Origin: Sulfoacidibacillus thermotolerans
GTDB taxonomy: Bacteria; Bacillota; Bacilli; Alicyclobacillales; SLC66
Length of the DNA: 64,000 nucleotides
Assembly (NCBI RefSeq): GCF_003144315.1
Contig: NZ_MPDK01000002.1
Coordinates: 310,001 to 374,000, forward strand
Direction of reading: 5' to 3'
Shown here: piece after piece, positions 1 to 9,008 of the stretch
How the letters are laid out: each line of letters starts with the position of its first letter
Numbering within the stretch: the stretch's first letter is position 1
Translations under genes and position numbers: made by a program
Notes under the pieces: generated by a model
Seen by the model: only the letters and a program-made list of their open reading frames with translations
Told to the model about the DNA's origin: nothing
Databases searched by the model: none

Positions 1-239
1 TTCAAAAAGATCGTGTAGGCAGTCACATAATTCGCAGGACCCCCAAATTCTGTATCGCCCACAACAAGGGTACCCACTGCATAACTTACAAAAAATAAAG
101 CGCCTAACCACGTTCCCGCTAACATAAAGCGACGGTGAATGCGAACTTTATTTCTCCGAATCATCACCCATCCCAAAGCAATGCATAAGGCACTTACAAT
201 CATGGTGCCTTCATTAAAAAGCGCCCAACCAGCCGCCAC
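1..239 (-). CDS. DUF420-like small membrane protein (partial, 3' end outside window)
   Basis: The reverse strand opens with GTG at 237-239, preceded by an AAGGGGG ribosome binding site, and stays open to base 1 (79 codons visible). The translation has two hydrophobic segments: one begins near residue 2 and includes NEGTMIVSALCIALGWVMI, and the other is AGTWLGALFFVSYAVGTLVV. Between them lies a basic loop with RRNKVRIHRRFM. This layout, with the R-x-H-R-R motif before the second helix, resembles DUF420 (CtaM/YozB-like) proteins, which are linked to cytochrome oxidase in Bacilli. The family assignment is by eye; the C-terminus is missing. Confidence 0.6.
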   Translation of the reverse strand, partial: MAAGWALFNEGTMIVSALCIALGWVMIRRNKVRIHRRFMLAGTWLGALFFVSYAVGTLVVGDTEFGGPANYVTAYTIFL

Positions 240-428
240 AAAAATCCCCCTTATTGCACACTCTGCTACCTATGTGCTTTCCTATGACTTGTTCATCCTG
301 TTCGTTCGTTTGACTTACTTGTGACGAGATCAGATAGTATATTATCGCAAATTTTTAAGACAAGCAGAAGTTTGTTCACGTTTTTGTGCGAAATCCTCCA
401 ACAAGTGCAACTTCCTCTAGAAAATCAG

Positions 429-947
429 TTATTTAGCAGATTGATCAAGAAGATTTTCGGCAGAGATGACAACTCCATCTTCATCTGCAAAGACATAGTT
501 GCCGGGTTCCCAAGAAAGATCCCCAAAACTCACCGTTACATCGCGCGATCCCGTTCCTTCTTTTCTACTTTTGACTGGACAAGCGCCTAACGCCAAAATC
601 CCTAACTGACAGTTCTGCAGTTCATGCACATCCCGTACACAGCCATACACGATCATGCCAGACAACCCGCGCTTCTCAGCTAATGCAGCTAAATTTCCGC
701 CAACTAACGCACACTCCCTTGATCCTCCGCCGTCAATAACTAATACAGCACCGGTAGGAATACTTGAAATTGCATCTTTTACAAGCACATTATCCTCATA
801 TACGCGAACTGTATGAATCGGACCGGAAAAGACCTTATTCTTTCCGTAGGAAATAAACTTCAACTTACATAAGCGGACTTTCGAACCATAGAGATCACAT
901 AAATCAGCAGTGTGCAATTTTGCTTCCTCCTTGTCCATTACACTCAC
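429..947 (-). CDS. RraA-family protein (possible HMG/CHA aldolase or RNase E regulator-like)
   Basis: 172 residues, about the usual length of RraA/MenG-like proteins. The core of the fold is visible: VIDGGGSRECALVGGNLA followed by a AEKRGLSGMIVYGCVRD stretch, which holds the glycine-rich loop and the R-D pair that bind substrate and metal in the aldolase members. Bacilli have no canonical RNase E, so a function as a 4-hydroxy-4-methyl-2-oxoglutarate aldolase or oxaloacetate decarboxylase is more likely than RNase inhibition. That is inference from the family. The start is a GTG at 947; an in-frame ATG at 938 is the alternative. The ribosome binding site is weak for both. It appears to be a single gene between the two-component pair and a DUF420-like gene. 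Confidence 0.75.
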   Translation of the reverse strand: MSVMDKEEAKLHTADLCDLYGSKVRLCKLKFISYGKNKVFSGPIHTVRVYEDNVLVKDAISSIPTGAVLVIDGGGSRECALVGGNLAALAEKRGLSGMIVYGCVRDVHELQNCQLGILALGACPVKSRKEGTGSRDVTVSFGDLSWEPGNYVFADEDGVVISAENLLDQSAK

Positions 948-986
948 ATTTTCCGATTGCCCAGGGAGTACTTCGATATCAGTATA

Positions 987-2321
987 TCACGTGGAAAGAG
1001 AGTTCTGGTGCCCTGGTAAAATAACGCGAAAGCGCGTCCCTTTCCCGATGGAACTCTCTACCTCAATTTTGCCCCGATGAGATTGTACGATCCACTTGGC
1101 AATCGCCAAACCTAGTCCTGTCCCTTCCGTCGTTCGCGCTCGCTCTCCACGAAAGAAGCGGTCAAAGATATGCTGTTGCTGCTGCGGCGAAATCCCCATT
1201 CCTGTGTCTGTAATCTCTAAGACAATCTGATGCCCCTTGATATGTCGTAATGCAACGACAATCTCTCCAGTCTGTGTATATTTAATCGCGTTATCTAAGA
1301 GAATAAAAGTAAGTTGATATAAGCGATCGACGTCGCCCAAAACTGTAAATTCCCACTCCGCAGTTTTGGGCCAGCTATGTGTTTGCATGGATAATAAATG
1401 TTCGGGAATTGGAAAGTGCATCTTTAATCCTTTCGCTTCACCAAACGGAGCGAGCGATTCAAACACTTGTTGATTCAGTGCCAACCAATTTACAGCTTTG
1501 CGTTGTATCAGTTGTTCGTTCGAATCTGCACGCGCGAGTGTCAACAGATCCGCGATAAGTCGCGAAAGCCTCCTCACTTCCGCCTTGACATTGTTAAGCC
1601 ACTCAAAATTTTGCTCTACTGTTTGCTTGGGATGTCCCATTACAAGATCTAAATTTGATTGAATAACGGCCATAGGGGTACGCAGTTCATGAGACGCATC
1701 TGCAACAAATTGCTGCTGACGTTGCCAAGACCGCAAGATTGGGCGCAATGCCAAACCAGAAACAAAAAAACCTGCCACCACAGCTCCTAAAAGTCCAATC
1801 AAGCCGACTTCGATAAGAATTTTTTGCAAGCGCCAAAGCGCCGATAAGACTCCATTCATTCTCTCTGCTAACTGCAACTCTCCTATTTTATGCAGAGTAT
1901 AGGGATTATAGAGAGGCAGATTTACAACCCGCAAATGCAGATTGAACTTTTTAATGTTTAGCGTTTCCCACTTGGGTCTCGTGAGCTGCGACAGTGGAAC
2001 TTCATGGATATACTGGGCGAGCTGCAGATCATTGGTTACCACTAATTGTCCACCTGTATCTTGTAAAGTGAAATAAAAAGGTTGCTGTATCTGCTGTTGT
2101 TCAATTTTCCGCAAGAGATTAGGAGTACCTGCATTTGGATTCATCAGCGTTTGTACAGACAAGCTTGTAAAGAAATCTGCGCGCACAAGCATTTCAGCGT
2201 CCAATTCATGAATTGTTTCGCTTCGCATCAAAGTATATACACTTGTTGTGGTAGCAGCGTATAAGACAACAAAAATCGCGACAAGAACAGCCGTTAACGT
2301 AAGACGCACACGCGCAAACAT
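987..2321 (-). CDS. Two-component sensor histidine kinase
   Basis: 444 residues. A transmembrane segment lies near residues 8-30, then an extracytoplasmic domain of about 135 residues, and a second transmembrane segment near 168-192. The cytoplasmic part shows the HisKA phosphoacceptor motif SHELRTP (His near 211), the N box LLDNAIKYT, the G1 box DTGMGI, the F box FDRFFRGE and the G2 box GTGLGLAIAKW. It should therefore autophosphorylate and pass phosphate to the response regulator encoded 3 bp upstream, with which it forms an operon. I see no clear HAMP domain. The extracytoplasmic domain gives no clue to the signal. Confidence 0.93.
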   Translation of the reverse strand: MFARVRLTLTAVLVAIFVVLYAATTTSVYTLMRSETIHELDAEMLVRADFFTSLSVQTLMNPNAGTPNLLRKIEQQQIQQPFYFTLQDTGGQLVVTNDLQLAQYIHEVPLSQLTRPKWETLNIKKFNLHLRVVNLPLYNPYTLHKIGELQLAERMNGVLSALWRLQKILIEVGLIGLLGAVVAGFFVSGLALRPILRSWQRQQQFVADASHELRTPMAVIQSNLDLVMGHPKQTVEQNFEWLNNVKAEVRRLSRLIADLLTLARADSNEQLIQRKAVNWLALNQQVFESLAPFGEAKGLKMHFPIPEHLLSMQTHSWPKTAEWEFTVLGDVDRLYQLTFILLDNAIKYTQTGEIVVALRHIKGHQIVLEITDTGMGISPQQQQHIFDRFFRGERARTTEGTGLGLAIAKWIVQSHRGKIEVESSIGKGTRFRVILPGHQNSLST

Positions 2322-2324
2322 GAC

Positions 2325-3029
2325 TTATAAAGCCTTTAGCACATAGCCTACGCCACGCACCGTCTCAATCATTGGAATGTGCAAAGTCGCCTTTTCAGTC
2401 GCTACATTTGCTTTTGCTGCCAACAATTTTTTACGCAAGAAGTGTACATAGATCTCAACGGCATTCGTATCAAGCAACGCTTCATACCCCCATACACGAT
2501 CAAGAAGTACCTCTTTAGGTAAAACTTGTCCTTCATGACGAAGAAACAGTTCTAACAAGAGAAACTCCTTAGCAGTTAACTGCATCACCGTCTGTCCACA
2601 CGTTACTTGACGAGTCACCAGATCAAGCTGTAAATCGCCAACTCCAATTTTCTCTGTTCCCACAACATTCCCCTTGCGCCGTGTCAATGCACGTACACGC
2701 GCTAAAAGTTCACTCGTTGCAAACGGTTTGACGAGATAATCATCAGCCCCATGATCAAGCCCATATACACGATCATCCACTCCATCTTTTGCCGTCAATA
2801 AAAGAATGGGGACCGAAGAACCTTCTTTGCGCAAAATTTCGACGAGCTCATATCCCGACAAATGAGGCAACATCACGTCGACGATCAAAACGTCATACAC
2901 GTCATTGCGCGCCAATTCTAATCCCTCTACTCCGTCATGCGCTAGATCCACGGCAAAGTGATTCTCCACAAATAATTGTTTAAGTGCTTCCACTAATTTT
3001 TTTTCATCGTCAATAAGCAAAATGCGCAT
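2325..3029 (-). CDS. OmpR/PhoB-family response regulator
   Basis: 234 residues from an ATG at 3029, preceded by GGGAGGGAG. The open frame extends 22 codons further upstream, but the receiver domain begins at this ATG (MRILLIDDE). Receiver residues are D7/D8, the phosphoacceptor D51 in VDVMLP, T in LLLTAKD and K in VKPF. The C-terminal half is a winged-helix DNA-binding domain ending in ETVRGVGYVL, typical of OmpR/PhoB regulators. It is followed after 3 bp by the cognate kinase. The target genes cannot be read from the sequence. Confidence 0.94.
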   Translation of the reverse strand: MRILLIDDEKKLVEALKQLFVENHFAVDLAHDGVEGLELARNDVYDVLIVDVMLPHLSGYELVEILRKEGSSVPILLLTAKDGVDDRVYGLDHGADDYLVKPFATSELLARVRALTRRKGNVVGTEKIGVGDLQLDLVTRQVTCGQTVMQLTAKEFLLLELFLRHEGQVLPKEVLLDRVWGYEALLDTNAVEIYVHFLRKKLLAAKANVATEKATLHIPMIETVRGVGYVLKAL

Positions 3030-3179
3030 AAGACTCCCTCCCCTAAAACAGAGCATAAAAATCGATTGGAGCAACATACACTTTGCACTTTCCATGATGA
3101 CTTATTTTATTGAACCAGGGAAGCACATTTCAATCCCACCCCCTTTGCTCATATACAAGTCAACCTACAAAAAAAAAAA

Positions 3180-3202
3180 CCTATCGCATATGAGGCGATA
3201 GG
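3180..3202 (-). terminator. Rho-independent terminator of gerE (now also ends the bio operon)
   Basis: Inverted repeat CCTATCGC / GCGATAGG. On the minus strand it is followed by a run of about ten T (3169-3179 read as A on the plus strand). It lies just downstream of the gerE 3' fragment. In the integrated state, transcripts coming from bioA-bioF-bioD would run into it. Confidence 0.9.
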
Positions 3203-3213
3203 TAGGCGACACA

Positions 3214-3300
3214 TTAAATTTGCAGTTCGCCCAATCGAACCAGCTCTACTACGGCTTGAGAGCGGCCCTTCACATTGAGCTTTTTCATGACATTAGAGAT
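3214..3300 (-). CDS. gerE: gerE, 3' (C-terminal) part of an interrupted gene
   Basis: The minus strand encodes ISNVMKKLNVKGRSQAVVEL followed by VRLGELQI and a TAA stop at 3214-3216. From memory this matches the last 28 residues of B. subtilis GerE, the recognition-helix end and dimerisation helix of the LuxR-type HTH. It has no start codon of its own. Its first five codons (ATCTCTAATGTCATG) are identical, in frame, to the last five sense codons of the gerE 5' fragment at 13999-14157. Upstream of this junction the sequence changes to the end of bioD. The fragment keeps an intact frame, stop and terminator, which argues that it is still used after DNA rearrangement and is not a decayed remnant. 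Confidence 0.93.
   Translation of the reverse strand: MSNVMKKLNVKGRSQAVVELVRLGELQI
3286..3300. repeat. Left attachment-site core of the gerE intervening element
   Basis: CATGACATTAGAGAT on the plus strand, identical and in direct orientation to 14002-14016. It falls inside gerE codons I-S-N-V-M. The match is 15 bp; flanking bases differ (T/A on one side, C/A on the other). It lies 4 bp from the bioD stop codon. An AATGGTGT arm sits on its element side at 3307-3314. Confidence 0.92.
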
Positions 3301-3304
3301 CACG

Positions 3305-4015
3305 TCAATGGTGTAAAACACTAACCATCTGGAATATATGATCAATTGCAACATGCTTTTCAACTGCTTCTCGTACGATTTGCGGGGGTGGATCATCCCC
3401 TAGCCAAGGCAACACGCCCAGAATCGGGACTTTCCCAAGATTGGCAATCATCTCTGCGTTCGTCTCTTGCGAAAGATCATCTGTTTCTTTCTGAAACCCA
3501 GAAATCACTACACCAAGTACTGATAAGCCATGTGACCTCGCGTATTCTATCGTAAGTACACTGTGATTCACAGTGCCTAAATTCGGTCGCGCAACAATAA
3601 GTAAAGGTAATCTTAACTCCTTCGCGAAGTCAACAACGAGTCCATCAGAAGCATAAGGGACGGCGAGTCCACCCGCTCCTTCTACAATGAGATATGTGTG
3701 TCGATTTGCGAGTTTCTGCGCATGTGCCACGAGGTCCGCTGTAGCAATCGCTTGCCCTTGACGAGCGATTGCAAGAGCAGGAGCCAAGGGTTCGCTAAAC
3801 GAATACGGGCAGATATCTGCAATGCCATCCTCGATTTCTGACAACCGCTTCAAACGCGCCGCATCGCCTTTTTCATCATTCGCTAAATGGCCACTCTGTA
3901 ACGGCTTATAAACTCCTATATCGATTCCGCGATTCCGAAAAGCAGAAGCAATCCCTCCTGCAACGAGTGTCTTGCCGACATCTGTATCTGTTGCTGTAAT
4001 AAAAAATCCGTTCAA
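3305..4015 (-). CDS. bioD: ATP-dependent dethiobiotin synthetase
   Basis: 236 residues. It makes dethiobiotin from 7,8-diaminopelargonate, CO2 and ATP. The N-terminal P-loop [16 protein letters not shown] carries the characteristic T-D-x-G-K-T. The middle has YKPLQSG, and VEGAGGLAVP is the BioD signature. Its ATG overlaps the end of bioF by 4 bp, so it is the last gene of a bioA-bioF-bioD operon. The stop codon (3305-3307) is only 4 bp from the attachment core, so the gene runs to the very edge of the element. No bioB is nearby, so the pathway must be completed elsewhere. Confidence 0.95.
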   Translation of the reverse strand: MNGFFITATDTDVGKTLVAGGIASAFRNRGIDIGVYKPLQSGHLANDEKGDAARLKRLSEIEDGIADICPYSFSEPLAPALAIARQGQAIATADLVAHAQKLANRHTYLIVEGAGGLAVPYASDGLVVDFAKELRLPLLIVARPNLGTVNHSVLTIEYARSHGLSVLGVVISGFQKETDDLSQETNAEMIANLGKVPILGVLPWLGDDPPPQIVREAVEKHVAIDHIFQMVSVLHH

Positions 4016-5199
4016 GAGATCACCCCTACTTCTTTTCCTGCTGTTTCAAATGCATGTAAAATCAGTTCCAAATCTCGATCTGAATGGGTTGCCATCAGGG
4101 TTAAACGAATTCTTGATGATCCCACAGGCACACTTGGTGGCCGAATCGCTGGTGCAAATACACCAAGTGTCTCTAACCGTTTGGCAAACGCAAGCGCACG
4201 TCGCTCCTCTCCAATCACCACAGGGATAATCGGCGTTTCTCCCTGCTGTACCTGAAAACCACGAGCTGCTAATGCACTGCGCAACTGAATAGATAATCTG
4301 TGCAAACGATTGCGACGATCAGCCTCTGCACCGATGAGTTCAATCGCTGTTAATGCCGCTGCAACTACCCCAGGAGACAAAGCAGTAGAGAATATGAAAG
4401 GCCGAGCCTTATTGCGCAAATAATCAATAAGTACTTGGTCGCCAGCAATAAAGCCTCCCTCAGAACTTATCGCCTTAGACAGTGTACCGACTTGGATTTG
4501 CACGTATCTTGCATCTAATTGGAAGTAATCAACTGTACCTCCGCCATGTGCTCCCAAAACCCCTGTCGCATGTGCATCATCCACCATTACAAAAGCCTGT
4601 TCACGTTGGGCCAATTCCACAATTTGCGGCAACGGAGCAATATCTCCGTCCATGGAAAAAACCCCATCGGTGACAATCAGTTTTTTCTTTGCATGATGGA
4701 ATTCCTCCATCTTTCCTTGTAAGTCAGCCATGTCACTATGGCGATAGATGACCACTTGCGCTTTTGACATCCGACAGCCGTCAATAATACTCGCGTGATT
4801 GAGTTCATCAGAAAAAATTACGTCACCATCGCCAAAAAGTGTTGTCAAAGCAGCCACATTAGCCATATACCCTGTATTAAATAAAATCGCCGACTCCGTC
4901 TGTTTAAAACGCGCGATGGTCGCTTCCAATTGTTCGTGAAGAGTTGAATTCCCCGTAATGAGACGCGAACCAGATGCCCCTGTGCCATAGGTTTGTAACG
5001 CTGCACAAGCTGCCTGAATCACACGTTCGTCATTGGCAAAACCTAAGTAATTATTCGACGCACACATCACAAGTTCACGCGACTCGACCTGAACGCGCGG
5101 CGCAGAAGCACTCTCCATACGTCGCAATTGACGATAACGTCCTGCTTCGCGCAAAGTAAGCAGAGCTTCTTCAAACTCCTGCAGATTGCCGCTCATCAT
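4012..5199 (-). CDS. bioF: 8-amino-7-oxononanoate synthase (PLP-dependent)
   Basis: 395 residues, the usual length. It condenses pimeloyl-ACP or pimeloyl-CoA with alanine. Alpha-oxoamine synthase features are visible in order: [15 protein letters not shown] near residue 46, [52 protein letters not shown] with the PLP aspartate, and [12 protein letters not shown] with the PLP lysine. The ATG at 5199 follows GGAGG. The start lies inside the 3' end of bioA (29 bp overlap), and the stop overlaps bioD, so the three genes are probably translationally coupled. Confidence 0.95.
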   Translation of the reverse strand: MMSGNLQEFEEALLTLREAGRYRQLRRMESASAPRVQVESRELVMCASNNYLGFANDERVIQAACAALQTYGTGASGSRLITGNSTLHEQLEATIARFKQTESAILFNTGYMANVAALTTLFGDGDVIFSDELNHASIIDGCRMSKAQVVIYRHSDMADLQGKMEEFHHAKKKLIVTDGVFSMDGDIAPLPQIVELAQREQAFVMVDDAHATGVLGAHGGGTVDYFQLDARYVQIQVGTLSKAISSEGGFIAGDQVLIDYLRNKARPFIFSTALSPGVVAAALTAIELIGAEADRRNRLHRLSIQLRSALAARGFQVQQGETPIIPVVIGEERRALAFAKRLETLGVFAPAIRPPSVPVGSSRIRLTLMATHSDRDLELILHAFETAGKEVGVIS

Positions 5200-6562
5200 C
5201 CAGCGTTACCTCCGCGATCGCTTGATATAAAATTTTAACCATACTGTCCAATTCTTCAATTGTCGAGGCAAGGGGCGGCATAAACACGACGACGTCCCCC
5301 AAGGGGCGTAACAGCATCCCAAGTTCGCGACAACGTCGCGCAACTTTTACTCCCATGCGCTTAGCAAATGGATACGCCTGCTTCGTGGTACGATCGGCGA
5401 CAAGTTCAATTCCAATCATGAAACCTTTTTGTCTGATGTCCCCCACATGTTTAAGTTCTCGCAAGGAATTTAACTGATCTGCCAGATGATCAGCGCTTTT
5501 TGTGACATGCTCAACCAAGTGGCGAGATTCAAATAGCTCCAAATTCGCCAACGCAACTGCGCAACCTAGCTGATTTCCAGTATAGGAATGTCCGTGGTAC
5601 AGCGTTTTAAATTCCTCATAATCGGCATAAAACGCATCATAGATACGATCTGTTGCAAGTGTGGCTGCAATAGGTAAATATCCACCCGTGATCCCTTTAG
5701 CCACACTCATTACATCAGGTGTTACCCCGTCATGTTCACAGGCAAACATTTTCCCTGTTCGCCCAAAACCGGTAGCCACTTCATCTACGATGAGTAAAAT
5801 GTCATATTGATTGCACAGTTCCCGAAGTGCTTTTAAATAACCTTTTGGCATCGGAATCATTCCGCCCGCCCCTTGGACAGGCTCAACAATCAGCGCGGCA
5901 ATGCGATGTGCTTGTGCAGCCATGACAGCTTCCATTTCTGCTAAATAGCGTTGCACCACTTGTTTCTCGTCCGCCAACTCATAAGGATGTCTATAGAGCG
6001 TTGGAAAAGGTACTTTTATCGATGGAAAGAGCAAGGGAGCATACATTTTGTGAAACATGTCGATCGCCCCCACAGACACAGCTCCTACTGTATCCCCATG
6101 ATAAGCTTCCTTCATAGTTAAAAAGGAATCCTTTTCAGGTCGACCAAGATTGCGCCAATATTGAAATGCAATCTTTAATGCAATCTCTACTGCCTCTGCA
6201 CCGGAATCCGAAAAAAACACTTTAGATAAACCCGGCGGAGCAATTTGGACAAGCTTTTCAGCCAGTAAGACCGCAGGGACATTGGCCATTCCGAGCAATG
6301 TAGAATGTGCGATTTTATCCAATTGTTCGCGAATGGCTTCATCTAGCTCAGGGACGCGATGTCCATGAACATTAAGCCATACGGATGACACGCCATCCCA
6401 ATATTCTCTGCCTTGTACGTCAATTAATTTCCTCCCTTCCCCACGTTCGATAATCACAGGTTGATCAGCTAAATATTCCTTCATTTGTGTAAATGGATTC
6501 CATAAATATTTTGCATTCTTTTCATACAATTCTTCATAAGAATATGTCTGTTGCTTTTTCAT
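5171..6562 (-). CDS. bioA: Adenosylmethionine-8-amino-7-oxononanoate transaminase
   Basis: 463 residues, class III aminotransferase. It converts 8-amino-7-oxononanoate to 7,8-diaminopelargonate. Seen in order: [10 protein letters not shown] near residue 16 (typical BioA N-terminus), [60 protein letters not shown] with the PLP aspartate, and [11 protein letters not shown] with the PLP lysine. The ATG is preceded by GAGGTGAG. It is the first gene of the bio operon. I found no convincing biotin operator of the GTTAACC type upstream (6563-6760), so its control is unclear. Confidence 0.95.
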   Translation of the reverse strand: MKKQQTYSYEELYEKNAKYLWNPFTQMKEYLADQPVIIERGEGRKLIDVQGREYWDGVSSVWLNVHGHRVPELDEAIREQLDKIAHSTLLGMANVPAVLLAEKLVQIAPPGLSKVFFSDSGAEAVEIALKIAFQYWRNLGRPEKDSFLTMKEAYHGDTVGAVSVGAIDMFHKMYAPLLFPSIKVPFPTLYRHPYELADEKQVVQRYLAEMEAVMAAQAHRIAALIVEPVQGAGGMIPMPKGYLKALRELCNQYDILLIVDEVATGFGRTGKMFACEHDGVTPDVMSVAKGITGGYLPIAATLATDRIYDAFYADYEEFKTLYHGHSYTGNQLGCAVALANLELFESRHLVEHVTKSADHLADQLNSLRELKHVGDIRQKGFMIGIELVADRTTKQAYPFAKRMGVKVARRCRELGMLLRPLGDVVVFMPPLASTIEELDSMVKILYQAIAEVTLDDERQSAGV

Positions 6563-6744
6563 CTGCTCACCTCAAATAGGCTAAGATTCTTTCTAAGACT
6601 CTTTTGATCCTATCATATACTAAACAGCAAAAGAAAGCGGTTGCTCCTCATGGCTAACGATATGTCTAAATGGTGCAATGCTGGCTCATCACTTGTTTTT
6701 TACGCATAGTTGCTAGGACACAGCAAGTAGGCAAGCTCTATACT

Positions 6745-6752
6745 CATACACT
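6745..6752 (+). promoter_or_regulatory. Candidate mother-cell (sigma-E/sigma-K type) -10 element for the recombinase
   Basis: CATACACT matches the sigma-E -10 consensus CATACAnT and the first part of the sigma-K consensus CATAnnnTA. It lies 34 bp before the ATG of the small ORF that precedes the recombinase, a fitting distance. I see no good -35 element for either factor, so the call is tentative. Confidence 0.4.
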
Positions 6753-6785
6753 CCCTACAAGATGAGCACAAACGGGAGTGATCAG

Positions 6786-6953
6786 ATGAAAACCCCAGAA
6801 GGTCTAAGAAAGATCGCTGTCATTAACCTAAGCAAAGGACAAACGATCGCTTTTTATCATCTTACAGATGGACCGAACCGCGAAGAAGTATTTCGTCGTG
6901 TTTATGCCCTTTGTATGGAAGCGATGCAGCGAAAATTGGATCTGTCGAGGTGA
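6786..6953 (+). CDS. Small protein translationally coupled to the recombinase (candidate excision co-factor)
   Basis: 55 residues starting MKTPEGLRKIAVINLSKG, preceded by GGGAGTG; an in-frame ATG at 6762 would add eight residues. The sequence is hydrophilic and basic at both ends, with no domain I recognise. Its stop is 4 bp before the recombinase ATG, and the recombinase ribosome binding site (GAGGTGAG) lies over its last codons, so the two are translated together. In SPbeta the directionality factor SprB is also a small protein of about this size. Size and position make this ORF a candidate directionality factor, but there is no visible sequence evidence for that. Confidence 0.6.
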   Translation: MKTPEGLRKIAVINLSKGQTIAFYHLTDGPNREEVFRRVYALCMEAMQRKLDLSR

Positions 6954-6957
6954 GATC

Positions 6958-8577
6958 ATGCAGCGAGCAGCAATCTATGTGCGTGTGAGTACAGAGCATG
7001 AAGCGCAAAAAGACAGTCCCGAACACCAAGTTGCAGCTTGTCTAGAATACGCAACGATAGTTGGACTCACAACCACCCCTGAGTTTATCTACAATGATGC
7101 CGGACTAAGCGGAACGGAGATGGAAAACCGCACAGAAGTCAAACGCCTAATCCGTGATGCAAGGCAAGGTAAATTTGAAGCGGTTTTATTCACAGCAATC
7201 AGTCGCTTTAGTCGAGACATGGCTGATGCGTTTCACATGAAAAAGAAACTAGAGTCTATCTATGGCATTCGCCTGATCTCACTTGAAGAGGGATATGATA
7301 GTGCAATTGATGGTCGCAACAATGAAATGGTGTTTACTGTGCACGCCATGCTTGCCGCGCACAAGTCAAAAGAAATGTCAGCCGCAATCAAGCGCGGCTT
7401 GCGCCAGTCAGCGAAAAAAGGGCGCCATATTGGCAATATCCCCCCATTTGGATATCAAAAAACGCACGATCGACGTTTGCAGCCAGAGCCAGAGGAAGCA
7501 GAAGTGGTGCGTGAAATTTTTCGTTTATACTTAGCGGGCTTTGGCGCCAAAGCCATAGCACAAACACTGAATGCTCGAGGAATCCCAACAACCCTAAAAC
7601 GCCGCTATGAGAAACCCGTCTTATGGCAAGCCTCAACAATTACTGCAATCCTTCACAACCCAGTCTATCTTGGTACGTTGATCGCACACAAATGGACCAC
7701 CGCTCGCCATATTGAAGATTCGAGACGACGCGATATCCCTGTAAAGCATCCTGTAGTGCGCGCACCTTCCGAGTGGATTTTCATCGAGCACGCTCATGAA
7801 CCCATTATCGATGCACAAACGTTCCAACGAGTACAGGAATTGCTTGCAAAAAAAGCTAAAAATCGCGGAATCAAACGTTCGACAAACTTACTTGCAGGGC
7901 TTATGTACTGCAAAAATTGCGGTGGAAAGATGCTTGTTTCCACATCGAATTCATCACACAACAAAAAGAAAACACCGTATAAGTACATCGTTTGTTCTAA
8001 GATTCGCAGAATCGGCAAATCAGCTTGCAGCAATCACCTCCTCACAAAATATGACGAATTTTTAGATGCACTTATTGCACATCTAAAGCAATACAGCTCA
8101 TCAGAATTCCAAGACTCGTTGCAATTAACCGATCTGCTTAGTAAAATCGGACAAGTTGAACCGACACTACCCGCAAAAATTGCACAATTACAAAACGAGT
8201 TGGCCAATAATCACAAAGAACAATTAGCAAATTTACGAGCGTTTAGACAAGGTTTATTTCCAAGTGAAGTCATTGCTCGTGGACAAAGTGAACTTATGGA
8301 ACAAGCCAAACGTCTACAGACAGAAATAAATCATCTGCAAGCCGAACATACAGAGCGCGCATGCTTGCAAAATCAACTACGCGACAGCGCTGTCTCCATA
8401 AATCCCTTTGCACAAATGGAGCTGTTTGATGCGATGACCCAGCGTCTCCTACTCATACAGACGATTTCAAAAATAGAATTTTCCTCAGACGGAAGTATCG
8501 CTGTTGTTTTTACATGGGGTGAAAAAAACCGCGGGTCATCCCCCAGCGGTCATCAACTCGCACACTTCGAACAGTAA
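6958..8577 (+). CDS. Large serine recombinase (SpoIVCA/SprA type)
   Basis: 539 residues, close to SpoIVCA (about 500) and SprA (about 545). The resolvase catalytic domain spans about 4-150: AAIYVRVSTEHE carries the nucleophile Ser11, followed by DAGLSGTEMENR and the arginine-containing ISRFSRDMAD. A recombinase domain spans about 160-270 (GNIPPFGYQ, ILHNPVYLG). A zinc ribbon has Cys318, Cys321, Cys346 and Cys357 (YCKNCGGKM ... CSKIRR). A predicted coiled coil at about 400-470 would control direction. The ATG at 6958 has a GAGGTGAG site; the open frame starts earlier but without one. It is the only recombinase in the element, so it should act on the cores at 3286 and 14002. Confidence 0.95.
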   Translation: MQRAAIYVRVSTEHEAQKDSPEHQVAACLEYATIVGLTTTPEFIYNDAGLSGTEMENRTEVKRLIRDARQGKFEAVLFTAISRFSRDMADAFHMKKKLESIYGIRLISLEEGYDSAIDGRNNEMVFTVHAMLAAHKSKEMSAAIKRGLRQSAKKGRHIGNIPPFGYQKTHDRRLQPEPEEAEVVREIFRLYLAGFGAKAIAQTLNARGIPTTLKRRYEKPVLWQASTITAILHNPVYLGTLIAHKWTTARHIEDSRRRDIPVKHPVVRAPSEWIFIEHAHEPIIDAQTFQRVQELLAKKAKNRGIKRSTNLLAGLMYCKNCGGKMLVSTSNSSHNKKKTPYKYIVCSKIRRIGKSACSNHLLTKYDEFLDALIAHLKQYSSSEFQDSLQLTDLLSKIGQVEPTLPAKIAQLQNELANNHKEQLANLRAFRQGLFPSEVIARGQSELMEQAKRLQTEINHLQAEHTERACLQNQLRDSAVSINPFAQMELFDAMTQRLLLIQTISKIEFSSDGSIAVVFTWGEKNRGSSPSGHQLAHFEQ

Positions 8578-8587
8578 GTTGGTCAAA

Positions 8588-8977
8588 CTACGAGGCTGTA
8601 TTCACGTCACCCGTTGCAAACTCTGCATTGAGCTCAGCCTTTTGACGAAAACTTGTAAAGATCAAGGCGACCGCGACAAACACAAAATAAATGACCAAGC
8701 CAAACCCTATAACAAGCGGCCAAGCCCATCCGGCCATCGCACCAATCCCCGTGGCTGCCACAGTGAGTACAGATCCGATCATTCCCCAAAAAGCGGTGCT
8801 CGCATATGAAATGACCGCTTTTTGGCGAGCAGAGAGATAAATAAAGATCAGACTGACAAAAAAGACGGCCGGAAATCCAGAGAGCATTCCGGAAAGGTAG
8901 GGCGCGTAGCGACTTAAGACACTCGCAATTGCAACAACTGATCCTCCGATCATAAAGCGCACGAACAATTGCAACAT
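8588..8977 (-). CDS. Small integral membrane protein, first of a related pair
   Basis: 129 residues with about four hydrophobic segments. Near residue 30 it has GMLSGFPAVFFVSLIFIYLS, which parallels GGFLAGFPAVFTAALIVIAL in the neighbour at 9009-9347, so the two are diverged paralogues. AAAGGAGAT precedes the ATG. They resemble DUF3147-like small membrane proteins, but I cannot assign a substrate. Paired small membrane proteins often work as hetero-oligomeric transporters; that is inference. The gene is 3' to 3' with the recombinase, with only 10 bp between the stops. Confidence 0.65.
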   Translation of the reverse strand: MLQLFVRFMIGGSVVAIASVLSRYAPYLSGMLSGFPAVFFVSLIFIYLSARQKAVISYASTAFWGMIGSVLTVAATGIGAMAGWAWPLVIGFGLVIYFVFVAVALIFTSFRQKAELNAEFATGDVNTAS

Positions 8978-9008
8978 ACTCCGATCTCCTTTATTGTTTA
9001 GAGTAAAT

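Noticed and set aside
139-590. Plus-strand ORFs at 139-324 and 321-590
   Set aside because: They are opposite to the DUF420-like and RraA-like genes, which have family motifs and better start sites.
3214-3396. A 60-codon frame starting MIHPRKSYEK and running into the gerE 3' part
   Set aside because: The first half is an antisense-free shadow of bioD in another frame. Only the part after the core (3300) matches GerE, so it is a junction artefact.
6868-6957. Longer recombinase start at 6868
   Set aside because: No ribosome binding site, it overlaps the small ORF, and the resolvase fold begins at the ATG at 6958.
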